Source: Paraphoma chrysanthemicola | Taxonomy: Eukaryota > Ascomycota > Dothideomycetes > Pleosporales > Phaeosphaeriaceae | Direction: 5' to 3' | Assembly (NCBI GenBank): GCA_020744225.1 | Contig: JAGMWG010000006.1 | Location: 124,001-188,000, forward strand | Length of the DNA: 64,000 bases | In this document: piece after piece, positions 10,531 through 22,284 of the stretch | Position numbering within the stretch: the first letter of the stretch is position 1 | How the letters are laid out: the number at the start of each line of letters is the position of its first letter | Program-made: the position numbers and the translations under genes | The notes under the pieces: generated by a model | Told to the model about the DNA's origin: nothing | The model's input: the letters and a program-made list of their open reading frames with translations, nothing else | The model's database searches: none

Positions 10531-11833
10531 AGCCGCCGGATAGAGTCTGTCTCTTCCGCTTGCTTCTGACACCGGTCTCAAACTTCGCTCGGGAATAGGG
10601 CGTACGATCGAACCAGAGTGGTGCTTCGGCCGCATTCTGAACACTCGTCACGCCCAAGCGTTTCTAAGGACTATGCAATCGATGGATGGATGGAATGCGG
10701 TCGAGAAAAGGCATGCGCGGGTTGCACGCAACCCTAAAGTATACTATTTGCGGATCGATCGCAAGAAACGCGTCGGGAAGCCGGATAGGAACGTGGCTGG
10801 TAGGGAAAGTAGGAGCGCCCGAAGGCCGCGAATGTATTCTGGTGGGGGGGTAAGGTGGCTCCGGGGGCTGTGGCGTGAGCGATAAGCCAGTGGAGCAGCG
10901 GTCAAGAGTAGGAGCGGGAGGTTAATCCTGCTCTTCCTCTCTTTCCGTTCTTTGCTGGGAGGAATTTGGCAGTAGCACTGTTAGGAGCCCTACACAGAAA
11001 TTTCCACGGGGCGAAAAGGAAGGGAAAGGGGCAAAGACCATTTAATACCCGCTCGGGTGTCGGAAGGGCTGTCAAGAATCAAAAGCAACGGGACCAGCGC
11101 GGCGGAGACATTGCCAGTGTCGTGTTACCATACGACTGCAGCTTGCTCAGGTGACAAGCATCACCGAATTAAAAGGGCCACAGAAACAACGTCGACGAGT
11201 AATAAGCGGGACACAATTGTTGGGGCAGGACAATGCCACGGTGGCTGACAATGCGCCCAATTGCTGTTCGCCGTCTCTTGACCGGTCAGCGCCATCTTAA
11301 GGCACGCCTGCATGTTGTCATGCCTCACTTTCACCGCCTGGTGGGTTGAGCCTGCCGCTGACCTCGATTGTCACATCGTCCCGCACCCACCACGAGAAAT
11401 CTTTCATGATGAATCGAACTTGACCGTCGCAGTAGCTGGCCAATCTACTGGGGCCACTATCTGCTACGATCCAACATCGCAGCATGGCATTGTGTTTGAA
11501 ATAGCGCCTCTGAGGCAGGAAACGAGGCCTGAGGCGGCTAAGTCACGTGACGTCTTGGCGGGCTCACAATGAACCCGGTCAGAAACACAAGTATATAGGA
11601 ATCCCGAATGGCCCGAAGGACATTCATGTTCAAATTGATAGCACTCGTTGATATTCACCTTTGCTTGCAATCAGAAGAGATTTCTCACTCAACACGCTCT
11701 ATTGCACTCGTGCTTTACAGCCCTGCTCAATCCCCGACAACAACTACTGAGTCTTCGACTTACTACAACCAACTCCTTCTGGACTAGTTCAAGGCAAGCA
11801 CTTTAGCACAACTATGTCAAAGAACAATTGACC
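10531..11833. other. Intergenic region
   Basis: No gene supported on either strand. An overlapping CACGTG/TGACGT pair is seen at about 11543-11553; its relevance is unknown because neighbouring genes do not start nearby. The 3' end of the HET-WD40 gene lies to the right. Confidence 0.4.
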
Positions 11834-14188
11834 CTAGGATTTGATGAATTTCACCATGCCAGAAGGAAGTCCTAGCGCCAGTACATTACCTCGAAATGCA
11901 GAACAGAAAGGCTGATCATCGGGAGAGAGCTGAACTCGTTCTTCGCCTCTATAAATACAGTTTCCTTTGATGAGAATGGCATTAGTCTGTTGTGAACTCT
12001 GAGGATTCACGCTTGCTTCCCTGCTGCCGATTGAAAGTAAGCCGCAGTCAGTCTGGAGGTACAGACCGTCTTTAGAAAACTGCAACGTGGAAACAGGACG
12101 GCATTTGAACTCTACCAAGACGGCACCCGTAGATGCGCTCCAGAGTAGTATCGTCCCGTCAACCGAAGCAGACGCCATCACTTTGTTGTCTGGTGAGAAG
12201 GCAACTGCGTTGACCCTGTCCTTATTCTTATCCTTATGGGCCTTGAAGATGAATATGGCATTATCTTTCGAAGACTTCGAGCGTCCGGATTGCTGCGCTC
12301 GTTGAGCCCGCTGAGCGTCTGGCCGGCTGGGCCGGCCGTTTTGTCCCGGGACTCGCCTTTCCAAAGAAAAGGGACGGCGTTGATTTGGTTGCTGTGAGCC
12401 TTCTAAATTTACCACGTTGTTCGTAGGGCAGTACTCTAAGGTCATAGGGTTCTTGCCTTTGATATTCTCAGTACCAATTTGCCGATTCGTAAAAGGCTGG
12501 CTGCTCTTGTTGCCCCATACTACGGCCTTACTGTTCTGCTCCAGAGTACAAACTGTACTAGTTTGCTGTCTGTCCAGAGCCTGATTGCCCTGGCGCTGCT
12601 GAGATGGTTCCCTAGTATATGCAACGAGATTGTGGCTGCCTTCTAGAGCTGCACCTTCCTGGTCTCTGGTACATAAGTCGCCAGCCCGCCGTTGGGCATC
12701 GAGGCGACCACTCTGGCTCTGTTCATACTCCAAAACGCCCATGTCGCCACACCTGGTATGGTTGCTGGGCGCTTGTATGGCGGCGCTTGTTTTGGCGTTC
12801 CAGATCCGTACCGTTTTGTCCTCTGATGCCGAGGCCACCAACTCGCCGTTGGGAGAGAAGACTATCGCTCTGACGCTAGCGACATGACCCCTGAGCGTTT
12901 GCATACTTTCGCCTGTAGTCACGTCCCAGAGCCGCACCGTTTTGTCCCCCGAGGCCGATGCTATCATAGGCCTTTCCCTGTTGGGTGAGAATGCTACCGC
13001 CCGAACCTTATCTTTATGGCCACTCAGCGTCCATCTCACTTTTCCAGTAGCGGTATACCACAATATTGCCGTCTTATCTGATGATGAAGATGCCAACAGT
13101 TCACCATCTGGCGAAAACACAACTGATTCAACTCTGTCATTGTGACCCTTGAGCAGGTGCAGGACTTCTCCCGACGTAGCGTCCCAGAGTATCACCGTAT
13201 TCGCCGTACTGTCCTCCGGTGCTAAGGCCACTAGGCTATCCTTCGGCGAGAAAGCGACCTGGCCGATACTGTCGATGTAACAGTCTTCAAGTCTGTAGGG
13301 AGTTTTCTTTTCTCTGGCGACATCCCAGAGGCACACTGTCTTGTCCAAAGATGCCGACAGGACCAACTTGCCATCCGGCGAGAAGACAACTGTCCTAAGC
13401 CTCTTGGGGTTGCTTGCAGCCGTCGTTGTCGCCGGCGTCGTCGGATACGGGTGCCGTTTCTGTATCTCCTCTTCCAGTCGTAGAGTTGCATACTTTTCCC
13501 CCTCCCCATATATAAGCGACAAGAACACTCCAAAGATCCCTAGCAAGCAGTACACCTTGTCTTCCTTTAGGGTTGTTGTGCGCTTTTCCGCCCAGCTCAT
13601 TCGCTCCTCGACGCTGAACTTGGCAAGACTTTGGCCTCTTAATGCTTCAGTAGCAATTCCGGTAATCTCATGTATTTCCTGCTCCAACGATATCTTACTA
13701 CCTAAGCTCTTGCCGTTCTTAGAGAAGAACTCAACGTACGGCGGTGCTAGAAGCTCTTGCAACGTCCAGCCTCGTTGAAACCATCGGCTGCGTTGAAAGG
13801 CTTCTAACCACGTTATCCGGAAAGCCTTAGCGTCGGTGACCTCTTCTGGTACAACAACATCTGACATGTATGCGTAACACTTAGATGCACGCTGGTACCA
13901 ACGGAACATAGAGTTAATAGCACTACTAAGCTCGTGGCTAGTAGACTTGTTGATGCAGCAAGTATCGACCCAGAAGTACTGGAGGTTATCTGCTGCTGCT
14001 CGTTCGCCACAGAAGCAGATTTTGTGGTAGCCAGTCTTGTCCTTCCCCTCACCCGCCTCCATCTCGTCGTATGTAACCTCTCCCTCCGTCCAGGTGTGTG
14101 ATAGGATGGCATACGGAGGGGGATTTTCGTCGTCGTTGATGGAGACTAGTTCAAAGTCGCCGCTTGGTAAGCGTTTTAAAAGGCGCAT
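11834..14188 (-). CDS. HET domain-WD40 repeat protein lacking NACHT
   Basis: Single-exon ORF of 784 residues from the ATG at 14188; the frame is open further up but has no ATG. The N-terminal 200 residues are a HET domain: YAILSHTW at 26-33, YFWVDTCCI, RGWTLQELLAPPYVEFFS, as in HET-E/HNWD heterokaryon-incompatibility proteins, where HET triggers cell death. Normally a NACHT NTPase follows; here WD40 repeats begin at once (first WD: FSPDGKLVLSASLDKTVCLWD). Five clear WD blades, then about 170 residues without WD pattern, then one or two more. In that gap the +1 frame encodes VVASMPNGGLATYVPE, a decayed blade, so one or two compensating frameshifts have occurred without closing the ORF. Function as an incompatibility/NLR-like factor is inference; the missing NACHT may make it non-functional. 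Confidence 0.8.
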   Translation of the reverse strand: MRLLKRLPSGDFELVSINDDENPPPYAILSHTWTEGEVTYDEMEAGEGKDKTGYHKICFCGERAAADNLQYFWVDTCCINKSTSHELSSAINSMFRWYQRASKCYAYMSDVVVPEEVTDAKAFRITWLEAFQRSRWFQRGWTLQELLAPPYVEFFSKNGKSLGSKISLEQEIHEITGIATEALRGQSLAKFSVEERMSWAEKRTTTLKEDKVYCLLGIFGVFLSLIYGEGEKYATLRLEEEIQKRHPYPTTPATTTAASNPKRLRTVVFSPDGKLVLSASLDKTVCLWDVAREKKTPYRLEDCYIDSIGQVAFSPKDSLVALAPEDSTANTVILWDATSGEVLHLLKGHNDRVESVVFSPDGELLASSSSDKTAILWYTATGKVRWTLSGHKDKVRAVAFSPNRERPMIASASGDKTVRLWDVTTGESMQTLRGHVASVRAIVFSPNGELVASASEDKTVRIWNAKTSAAIQAPSNHTRCGDMGVLEYEQSQSGRLDAQRRAGDLCTRDQEGAALEGSHNLVAYTREPSQQRQGNQALDRQQTSTVCTLEQNSKAVVWGNKSSQPFTNRQIGTENIKGKNPMTLEYCPTNNVVNLEGSQQPNQRRPFSLERRVPGQNGRPSRPDAQRAQRAQQSGRSKSSKDNAIFIFKAHKDKNKDRVNAVAFSPDNKVMASASVDGTILLWSASTGAVLVEFKCRPVSTLQFSKDGLYLQTDCGLLSIGSREASVNPQSSQQTNAILIKGNCIYRGEERVQLSPDDQPFCSAFRGNVLALGLPSGMVKFIKS

Positions 14189-14254
14189 CGCGGCGCCTGT
14201 ATGCTCCCCAAGGACACGCGCGAAGAATATGGGTCGAGTTTGATAGCGATGCAA

Positions 14255-14888
14255 GCGTAGTATCGGAGCGAAGTAGGAAGCGTAGCGCAGTAGTGCATGT
14301 CTCTCAGCCTGCTAGAGTAGGTGCATCAACGGAACGCATCGAGCAGGCTGCCAGCTAGTGGTCGATGGGTGCTCAGAGCTATGTGCTGGAGCTCAGCCGC
14401 AAGCTCCATGTGCGCACAAGGCTCGGCGCAGGCGTGCAGCCTCGCCGTGGCTCTTCCGCAGCGAGTCTGGCAGATGGCATTCGACAGACGATGTTGTGCA
14501 GGGACCGTCGTACATGTTGGGAATGTTTAGGATCGCTTGATATGCAATTCCAGGCTGGCAAATATAACATTGTCGATTCACGACTTGTATATTGCAACAT
14601 TAGTCACAAGGCGGTTGCGCTCGTCGTACTTGTGGTGTGCCCGAGTCAGGCTGGGCAGTATCGGAACCTAATGTCAGCAACACTACCATACTTCTTACGC
14701 TAGCCCGCTCTCAGCTTTTCCGTACCGTAAATACGTGAGGTCTCTCGCCTGCTGACTTCGCTTGATCAGGCAGTAGATCACTACTAAAGTACAACTAGCT
14801 TCAACATCTAGCTGTCTTGCTTAGGATACAGTCTTTCCTCTTCTATTTACAGCTTGATACAATTTTTGTCGTCGCTAGCGTCTGGATC
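14255..14888. other. Intergenic region upstream of the HET-WD40 gene
   Basis: No gene supported. It should hold the HET-WD40 promoter. Confidence 0.4.
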
Positions 14889-15390
14889 TTAGTCCACAAA
14901 TTCTGAGCCAGCTTTAATAACCAGTGTTTCGATATTCTGGGCCGGCCTCATTTTGGGCCTAACACCGAGAAGCCCAGCATTTGCGCTTGTGCCATGCATG
15001 GCAACGATTGTCGCGAAGGCTTTATTGTAGACCGTATCCATGTTTGAAATGTCGCTAGCCATCTGTGTCTCATCGTCCTGCATAATGCACAGAGCGCCTA
15101 TCCAAAGACAAGTCTCGCTAAGCGATCTCCCCAGCACGAAAGCGTCAAAACTTGTCTTTGGAGAAAGTGGTTCAGTCAAACTACTTGGATCGTTTCTAGC
15201 CTCGACATTCTCAGTTAGAGTTGGCAGCATGTCGACCTTGGCCCAGACGTAGCTCAGTGCATAGCACTTCTCGTTGGGGGTGCTCTCTACGAGATGCATG
15301 CGCACGACATCAAGGGGAATCAATGACACATCGTCTGCGGGAAGAACATCGTCCGCGCTCAAGCGGAACGTCTTGAAAATGCTGTAGGGT
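14889..15390 (-). pseudogene. Truncated HET-domain gene relic
   Basis: The minus-strand frame reads as the first half of a HET domain of the second common fungal type: PLDVVRMHLVES, YALSYVWAKVDMLPTL, LWIGALCIMQDDETQMASDI, MDTVYNKAFATIVAMHGTSA. The usual ALSYVWG and LWIDALCI signatures are altered (VWA, WIG) and about ten residues are lost between the two blocks. There is no clear start codon and the frame ends at 14889, far short of a complete protein. It is a decayed fragment next to the intact HET-WD40 gene. Confidence 0.75.
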
Positions 15391-15678
15391 GTGATGTGTC
15401 TAGTGCTTTTGATTGGTCGAAGATTCAGCCTGCTGCTACGTGTCTAAGGCTCATTGGATCTCGAAATCGTGGCAGTAGAGCTGCATACATGGACTGAGCT
15501 ATTTACGCTATTGGTTCGGACATGCAGTAGGGGGCTGATTTGTTCAAGTGCTTTTGAGCTGTCAGAAACTCGGCATGATCCCACATGTTTCTAGGCAACC
15601 ATGCACCCACCTTGTCTCAACATAGTTTCCTATTTTCGAGAATAACACTTCGCCATAGTCTTGATTACATTCTTCACT

Positions 15679-17249
15679 ATGGCCGGTTATATAGATAAAA
15701 GCTTCGCAGTGAATTGGATTCGAATGACACGATTACTGACAGATAAGAGCTCGGTGAAGGAACTCCATGAGAAGAATGAGTGGCTGTGGGATCTTTTCAC
15801 TGAAGGCATTGATATTGAACCTCCTGCCGTCGCGGAAGTAAAGCTTCGAAGAGTAAAGGAACAGTTTGACTTGCAACCGTTCGATACTATTGAAAAGCTT
15901 TATCAGTTTGGAACAGACCTTCGGGTGCGGGAGACAACAAACGCTTTCCTCAATGATCTCTCCTCGAAAACTGATGCATTGCGCGAATGTTGGTACTGGA
16001 TTCAAGAGCAGCTGGAAAACTCCAACTCGGAATATGGCAATTTGCAAAGCACGGCGCATGAATCAGGGCAAGGAGAATCCAAACAATACGCCTCTGGTTA
16101 TTCCGCTGGGAAACCTGAGAACGATATCATTGTGAAGCAGGTCCAAGATTTCGCCACCACCTTTCACCGCGATTTTACCAATAACCCAAGTAAGCTACTA
16201 TATTGTTCTTGCTGAGTTGTATACTATGTTAACCTTGGTTAGAAATCAAATGGAGGACACCGCCTCTCGTGGCGACGCTGGAAGATATCTTCACCAAAGC
16301 CGCTGAAACTTGGACGTCTGAAGCCGAGGATATTGCTAGAAGCTTCAAAGATATTGCGAGCTGTAATTCGCTACCCAATTTGAAAGATTCGCCAGGCTGG
16401 CGCGACTTTCCTCTCTCCATACTTTATGACCAAAATATCTGCATCTTCTCATCTCTGACCACGAAGGGGCCAATCCTTAAAACGAAGCTCGAATCGATGT
16501 CGAGGCTCCAGGATTTCGCCCAAGAGAAAGCAAAGTATTGGGGAGTTGTGTATCGGGAGATGGAAATACTTCGGAAGACCATAGAAGAGCAGCAGCAAGC
16601 CATTACTTGCATGGAATACCGCCAAATTCTCGAACGTCTTCCGCCTTCCAGAATTCCTGGCGAAGGAGGCCCAAAATGGATCGCTCTGTGGGATGAGATT
16701 GTGAATGAGGAGCTTGATCTCATGGTCACAGGCAATTTTGGACCACGACTTCTGACACCCCTTTTTGAATATAAGGTCAAGCATCTCTCCAAAAACCAGC
16801 GGCACATGGTCCAGGTGGAGATTAGTCGTCAGGCATCAGTGGCAGCGGCAGCGGCAGCGGCAACTTCGGCAGGTCAGCCAGCAGCGGCTCTGACAGGCTC
16901 AGCAGCGGCTCCAACGGCAGCTCCAGCGACAGCAGCTAATGCAACTGTGCCCTTTGCAGCAAAAAACATCGTCATTGGTGTGAACAGCGACCCTACCAAC
17001 ATTTTTAATAAGGCCGGTATCTTTTACAAGGACTGGCCAGGTTATCACACAGGCAGTGATCTCTTCAGCAACCTCAGCGAGACAATCCATGGCTATGGCA
17101 GGAGATACGAGTTTCGAGCAACCAACTGGCCGATGGCGGAGCAGGTTCTCCTCGGTTGGCTTAAGCCCAAAGACACCAATATCATGAAAGGAGCGAACGT
17201 GGACGATGTAAATTGGGACGCAGAAAGAAAAGTGAAGGGAATTCTATAA
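15679..17249 (+). CDS. Two-exon gene of unknown function, Ala-rich linker
   Basis: Exons 15679-16189 and 16243-17249 joined by a 53-bp GT-AG intron (GTAAGC...TTAACC...TTAG); 505 residues. The start ATG is the first in a frame that opens just upstream. The protein is soluble and helix-rich (KLRRVKEQFDLQPFDTIEKL), with no signal peptide or membrane segment. An alanine-rich linker of about 45 residues (SVAAAAAAATSAGQ and following) separates a helical N-terminal region from a C-terminal domain containing NIVIGVNSDPTNIFNKAG and a Trp-rich end. I recognise no family. It lies in the accessory region beside HET genes, so an accessory role is possible but unproven. Intact frame and clean intron argue for a live gene. 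Confidence 0.75.
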
Positions 17250-18204
17250 GACCTCGTGTTGTTGGCATGTTGCTTAGCAGGCGCAACACTCGTTTGAATA
17301 TAGGAAGGACAAGCCCACTTAAAGCTCTACACTGTTTGCCACTACTAGTAGGGAGGGTGGCTGGCCCGCACCGGTCAGAAGGTTGCCATGAATGTCGGTA
17401 TTAGACGACATTGCGAAGAGATAGAAGGGTAACACTCTAAGTGTTGTGGTGCTCATGCGAAGCACAGCTCATTGTATGCCGGTACGACAGCTGTGTCCCC
17501 AAGACATGCAGACGCTTTGTACCTTTATACGCGCTTGCAACGACGGCGTTCTTCCAGCAATACTTTCTCTACTTACTAGGGCCTAGACTAAGACCTTGGT
17601 ATCCTGTATTATACATATATATTGGTTGAAATGTGCTCAAGAAGGACGAAGACGTGGTGGGTTGGACGAGGGAGTGACGGCGGGTCTGCGGAGCTAGAGG
17701 GTGGCGCGACGGTTTATATCTATGGCATCGAAGCGTTTACGTTTGCTATAGTCGTCTAAGTTACTACACTAGATCTTGAAGTTACACGATAGCTGTGTTA
17801 GAAGCTAATTACATTTTGCGTGCTGGGTGTGTTCGTTGACACGACCCAGACGCTAGACCCTTCAGCCTTCCTCCCAATCCTAGCCAGTCACATCAAGTTC
17901 ACCAGTCGCGAATCGCATGTGAGTAAGGTTGGCAATCAGCCATTACATTCACTACCCCTCACCTCTATGTGAAACTATCGCTCCATGCATCGCAAATATG
18001 GTATCTTCCAAGCTCTCGCTTCCGCTTTCTGCTTTACTCTAGCATTCACTTCAAAATGAAAATGCCCAATTCCCAGTACAAACGCCCAATCGCAATGCTA
18101 AACGCACGCATGCTCTATGCCTTTGCTCAAAGCCCAAAACAAATGAAAATCGTCCCATATCCACTCCACACTCCTCTCAGCCATGCTCCTTAAGCAGCTC
18201 GTTC
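17250..18204. other. Intergenic region
   Basis: No gene supported. It holds the 3' ends of the convergent neighbours (unknown gene on plus, CSC1-like gene on minus). Confidence 0.4.
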
Positions 18205-21156
18205 TCATCTCCTGAAATAATCCTGCTGTCCGTCTCGCTCCGGGCTATATGGAGTATACTGCCCCGGCGGCTGTCGTCCCATTGGCGCAGCACCAGACAA
18301 CAAATTCGTCTGCGCTGGAATCTCATATGGATTCGAGTGGCTTTCGATGCGTTGCATGGGTCCCGGGCTCGGGCTGTACTCGCGCAAATTGCTGGGAGTT
18401 TGGTGGTATCCGGCTGGATATGTCATTCCGCCATCGTCGTTCAGTGACCTTGTTGAATCCTTCGATGTGCTGCGTCCTCGATGTGAGTCGCCGAACATGG
18501 ACGCGGGTGTGTCGGGTCGACTGATACTTCCACCATATACCGATCCCTCGCCGCCGTGCTCGTCGCTGAACTCGGGGCGGTCTTTGAAGTTTTCGAAATC
18601 CATGTTGCTTTCCGAAACGAATTCAAAGGGGCCGGTGGCGGTGGCTGGCTTGCCGGGATGCTCTTTGCTCATGCGCTTCATGCTGTAGACGTCGCTGAAG
18701 GCAGCATTGTCGCCGAGATCGCCATCGAGGCGGCCGCGATAGACTTCTGCGAGGAGATGCTTGCTCTTTTCGTGGACCATGGGGACTGTGAGTTTCTGGT
18801 AAAGCGCTGGGTGGCTGGAGGATGTCAGTGAAGAAAATACAGCTGATGTGTTATGTACGTACCCGAATCGCACCGCGACGCGATCCCGCCTGCGCGCCTC
18901 CTTGTCGATTGGAGCTGGGGCCTCGCCGCCCTTGACCACCTCGCCAGTTGTGTAGTATTTGATTTTGTCGTCGAAAGTCCTCTTGCAGTAGAGCTTGAAT
19001 GCAATCAACCCTAGTGGCAGCGGGATCAGTGCGCCACACATTGTCCATTTCGACCCAAAACCACGAGCCGCACACAACAGTGCGACAATGCAGTTGGACA
19101 GCATGACAGCGACCAGCATGCGATTGAAGAGAACACGCCAGAAGACACCGCCTGACTCGTTCTTGGTACAGAAGACGTACATGAGCAGATACTTCTTCAT
19201 CCACGAATCGATACAGAAGTAGAACGCGACGACAATCAGCGTGATTGGCTGCAACGGGGCAAAGCAGAGCGCGACAGTCGAGTAGAACAAGAAGTAGTTG
19301 TAGTAGCTGGCGTAGTCGAATGGCGGCGGTGCAGTGCGGTCGATCAGTTGCCTCGGCGTCGGGTTGAGAAACTTGCGTGAAAAGGAGCCCCAGGCAAGAT
19401 TGGCAACTTGCGACAGATCGATGGCGGCACCCAGATTGCGCTGAACAAGCCACGTGACCCAGAAAGGCGAAACATCGCACAGCGTCTGCATGACCTTGTC
19501 AAACGGTTCGATGGCCCTGATGATTGTCATGAACGGTAGGTGATCGTCCCGGGCGAGCTTAACAATCAGCGAGACCATGGCGAAGACGGCGCTGAAAAGC
19601 GAGAAGACGAAGAGATTGTTGAATACGAAGAAGTTGTACAACTGCGCAGTCACGTGTCGCTCGCGAGATGTTTTGGTAACATCGCCCGCCTTGATGGATA
19701 GGCGCCGGAAGATGATTGGCAAGACGTAGTAGAAGAGCGATGTCAATGCGGGCGCCGCAATACCTTGAACAACCGCCCAGAACTTTGGATCCCGACTCAA
19801 CTCAGCTTGAAACTGCGGCCAGACCATGCCCAGATTGGTGAGCTTGGAGAGGAAGATGGCGATGAGCGCGTTAGGAATGAAGTAGAGCACCGTAAGGAGA
19901 GTAATCCAAAGGCGATTGATGAAGCGTCTCCAGCGGCGAGTCTTAGCATCGAGCAGCAAGTTCTTCCAGATGATGTCCTTGGGCCTTGGAGCTAGTCGCA
20001 CGGTGGTCCCTTTAGGATGCTTGTTGCGTGCTGCATATGCAACGCTGTGGGCGGAGTCAATCGTCTCGTAGCTAGCGAATCCATAAGGCATGGCGTCTCT
20101 CTTGTCCACAGACTCGCGCGCCTCCTTGATCTGTCCCTCCAGACGCTGAATGCGGGCTGTCAGATAATCAATCGCGTCCACCTTTTGCTTCTTATCGGTG
20201 AACTCGGGGTCCCTCTTGTTCGGTGTGCACATGGGACGCGTAGAGGGTAGCGAGCTCGGATTCTTCAGATATTTGGCCAGGACCGACTCCAGCTTTACGA
20301 CGGCTTCCTGGTGCTCTTCAATCATATCGGGAATGTCCTTGACGTTCCTCCCAACCGAGGCACGCGGCACTTCTGGCGTAGTGCGCAGGCTGTCGGTGAT
20401 CTCGGTCAGACCCTGGTCGGTGCGAAAGTTCCTGTTGATATCGGTGATCATGAGAGTCCGCGCATGCAGGCTGTTCTGGTATTCGGGGCTTTCGAGGTAG
20501 TTTCTCCGCAGGCGAAACACGGCACGGTACGTCCACCACAGGAAACCGCACACAATGAAGTTGAAGCAATACGCCACAGCCACGAACGCCCAGAAGATCT
20601 CGCCGAACAGATTCTTCGGTGTCATGGCCACGATGGCATTGAGATTGCCAAACTTGGCCCTGTTCTCAAACTCAATCTGCTTGGTAACATTCACGGGAAT
20701 GAGTATGCCACAGCCGACCACAGCCAGGACCAAGAACATGTTTCTGCACATGCGAGCGAAGCGCAGGAAAATGGTTGCATCCAGGCCAATCATGTGCACG
20801 TATACGTCCTCGTTCGTCTTGAATACAGGCTTGTACCATGCAAACAAGTTCTTGCCCATAGGCGGCGGTCGGTGCTTCTCGTCGGCATGGCGGAGTCGGG
20901 GCGCGTACACGATAGTGTTGAAGGGGCGGAGGAGGAGGAAGACGATGAAGATGGCGGCGGTGATGCCAATGGCGGTTCCGATAGCGATAAGAACCGAATC
21001 TTGCGAGACCTGTCACAATCAATTAATGTCCACGGGAGGAAAGAAGGGTGTAAGAATACACACCGTTGCACCCAGCGGGTTGTTGCCGAGCAGCGTCTTG
21101 AACTTCTCCTCGATGCTCTCGTCCCGCGGGAGCATCCTTGAGATTATGTGCGCCAT
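18205..21156 (-). CDS. CSC1/PHM7-type channel (RSN1_7TM, DUF221 family)
   Basis: Three exons: 21156-21064, 21009-18863, 18814-18205; 949 residues. The family comprises hyperosmolality-gated or mechanosensitive cation channels (OSCA/CSC1). Visible order: luminal N-terminus and first helix (VLIAIGTAIGITAAIFIVFLL), helices 2-3, a cytosolic PHM7 loop with a coiled-coil (LTARIQRLEGQIKEARE), then the multi-helix RSN1_7TM core from about residue 390 to 710, and a PHM7 extension (HPALYQKLTVPMVHEK) followed by a long Ser/Pro-rich tail. The second intron, 18862-18815, is 48 bp, has GTACGT, CTGAC and CCAG, and is free of stops and a multiple of three; splicing restores the family's FGHPALY junction, so it is taken as an intron although retention would keep the frame. 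Confidence 0.92.
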
Positions 21157-22284
21157 GGTGTACAGAGGGGAAGAGCGAGTGTGAGTGCGGCAGCGCCGTC
21201 TCGAGGGGAGATGGGGACGCCGCAGATTAAGCTTGTACGTGTAACGACAGTCTTTCCAGGGATGCACACACACAGCTCAGCGCATGTCTCCTATGATCCC
21301 TCTCTGGCTGCTGGCAAAAAGTGTTTCTAAGCGATAGACGAGCAGCAACAATGCAACAATGAACAGGAAATGCAAACACGAAAAAGAGAACCCCACAAAG
21401 AAAGCTCGTGATAAAGACGTCGCAACCCGCAAGATCAGCGCGGCAGCTCAAAGAAATCGCGGCGCGGCGGCCGTTGGGAACCAAAAAGGGCAAGCCACGC
21501 CGCCAAAATGACGCACTGTCCTCGCACCCCCATTCGCTAGCTCTCGCGCCGTCTAGACGCTCGCCGGCTCCCGCACTCTTCCCAAGGTTATTTTTGGGCG
21601 AGACCACGAGGACCGGGTCTGTCTAACGCCCCTTATGCACAAGATCTTCAACACCTGTTCGCGGCCCTATTGCGGAGGGCAGCTGGTGTCGACGCTATCC
21701 CACCCCGCCACGTCGTCCCTCGTGTTGAGCCTTGGGAGAAATATTGATCGTCAACACCGTACGAGCACGCGACGTCGTCACGGAGCCAGCTGGCCGTGCT
21801 GTGTGATCGCGCCGACGACGAGAGGGGGCATCTCGGTGCCATTTTTGTTTCGCATTTGTGATTCCAGAACAAATGCAATCAAAACATTCATGCTTCAGCA
21901 AAATGGTAAGGCGGACGCGCTGATTGGCTGAGACGCTGCCGTAACAGCCGTTGGCACCATGTTTCAGCTGCCACTGGGTTGCGAAGCGCTCGGGGGGAAT
22001 GGCGCTGGAGATGCCGAGATTGAACTTCAGATGTTTACATGAGAAGAAGATGTGTGTTCACAGCGCGTTCAAGGAAGGATTCTGAAGATGCCACGAAGTA
22101 TGGTATGGTCTTTCATTGTACTCCGACAGAGTAGTAGGTGTCCACGTGCATTCCCTATCACCGTTCTTCCATGTCTCATGTTCTGTCTCTGTCTCTCTCA
22201 GACGATCCACAGACGATGTCCGACCTCACGTCCGCCCGCGCTCTCACAATTTCCATTCTCACCACCTTCACCCGCCCCTCCGCC
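21157..22284. other. Intergenic region between the channel gene and the first 8-Cys secreted gene
   Basis: No gene supported on either strand. Contains the CSC1-like promoter (right of 21157) and the 3' flank of the secreted-protein gene. Confidence 0.4.

Noticed and set aside
20311..21184. Open plus-strand frames of 276 and 209 codons
   Set aside because: They are antisense to the conserved CSC1-like coding exon; no domain and no independent support.
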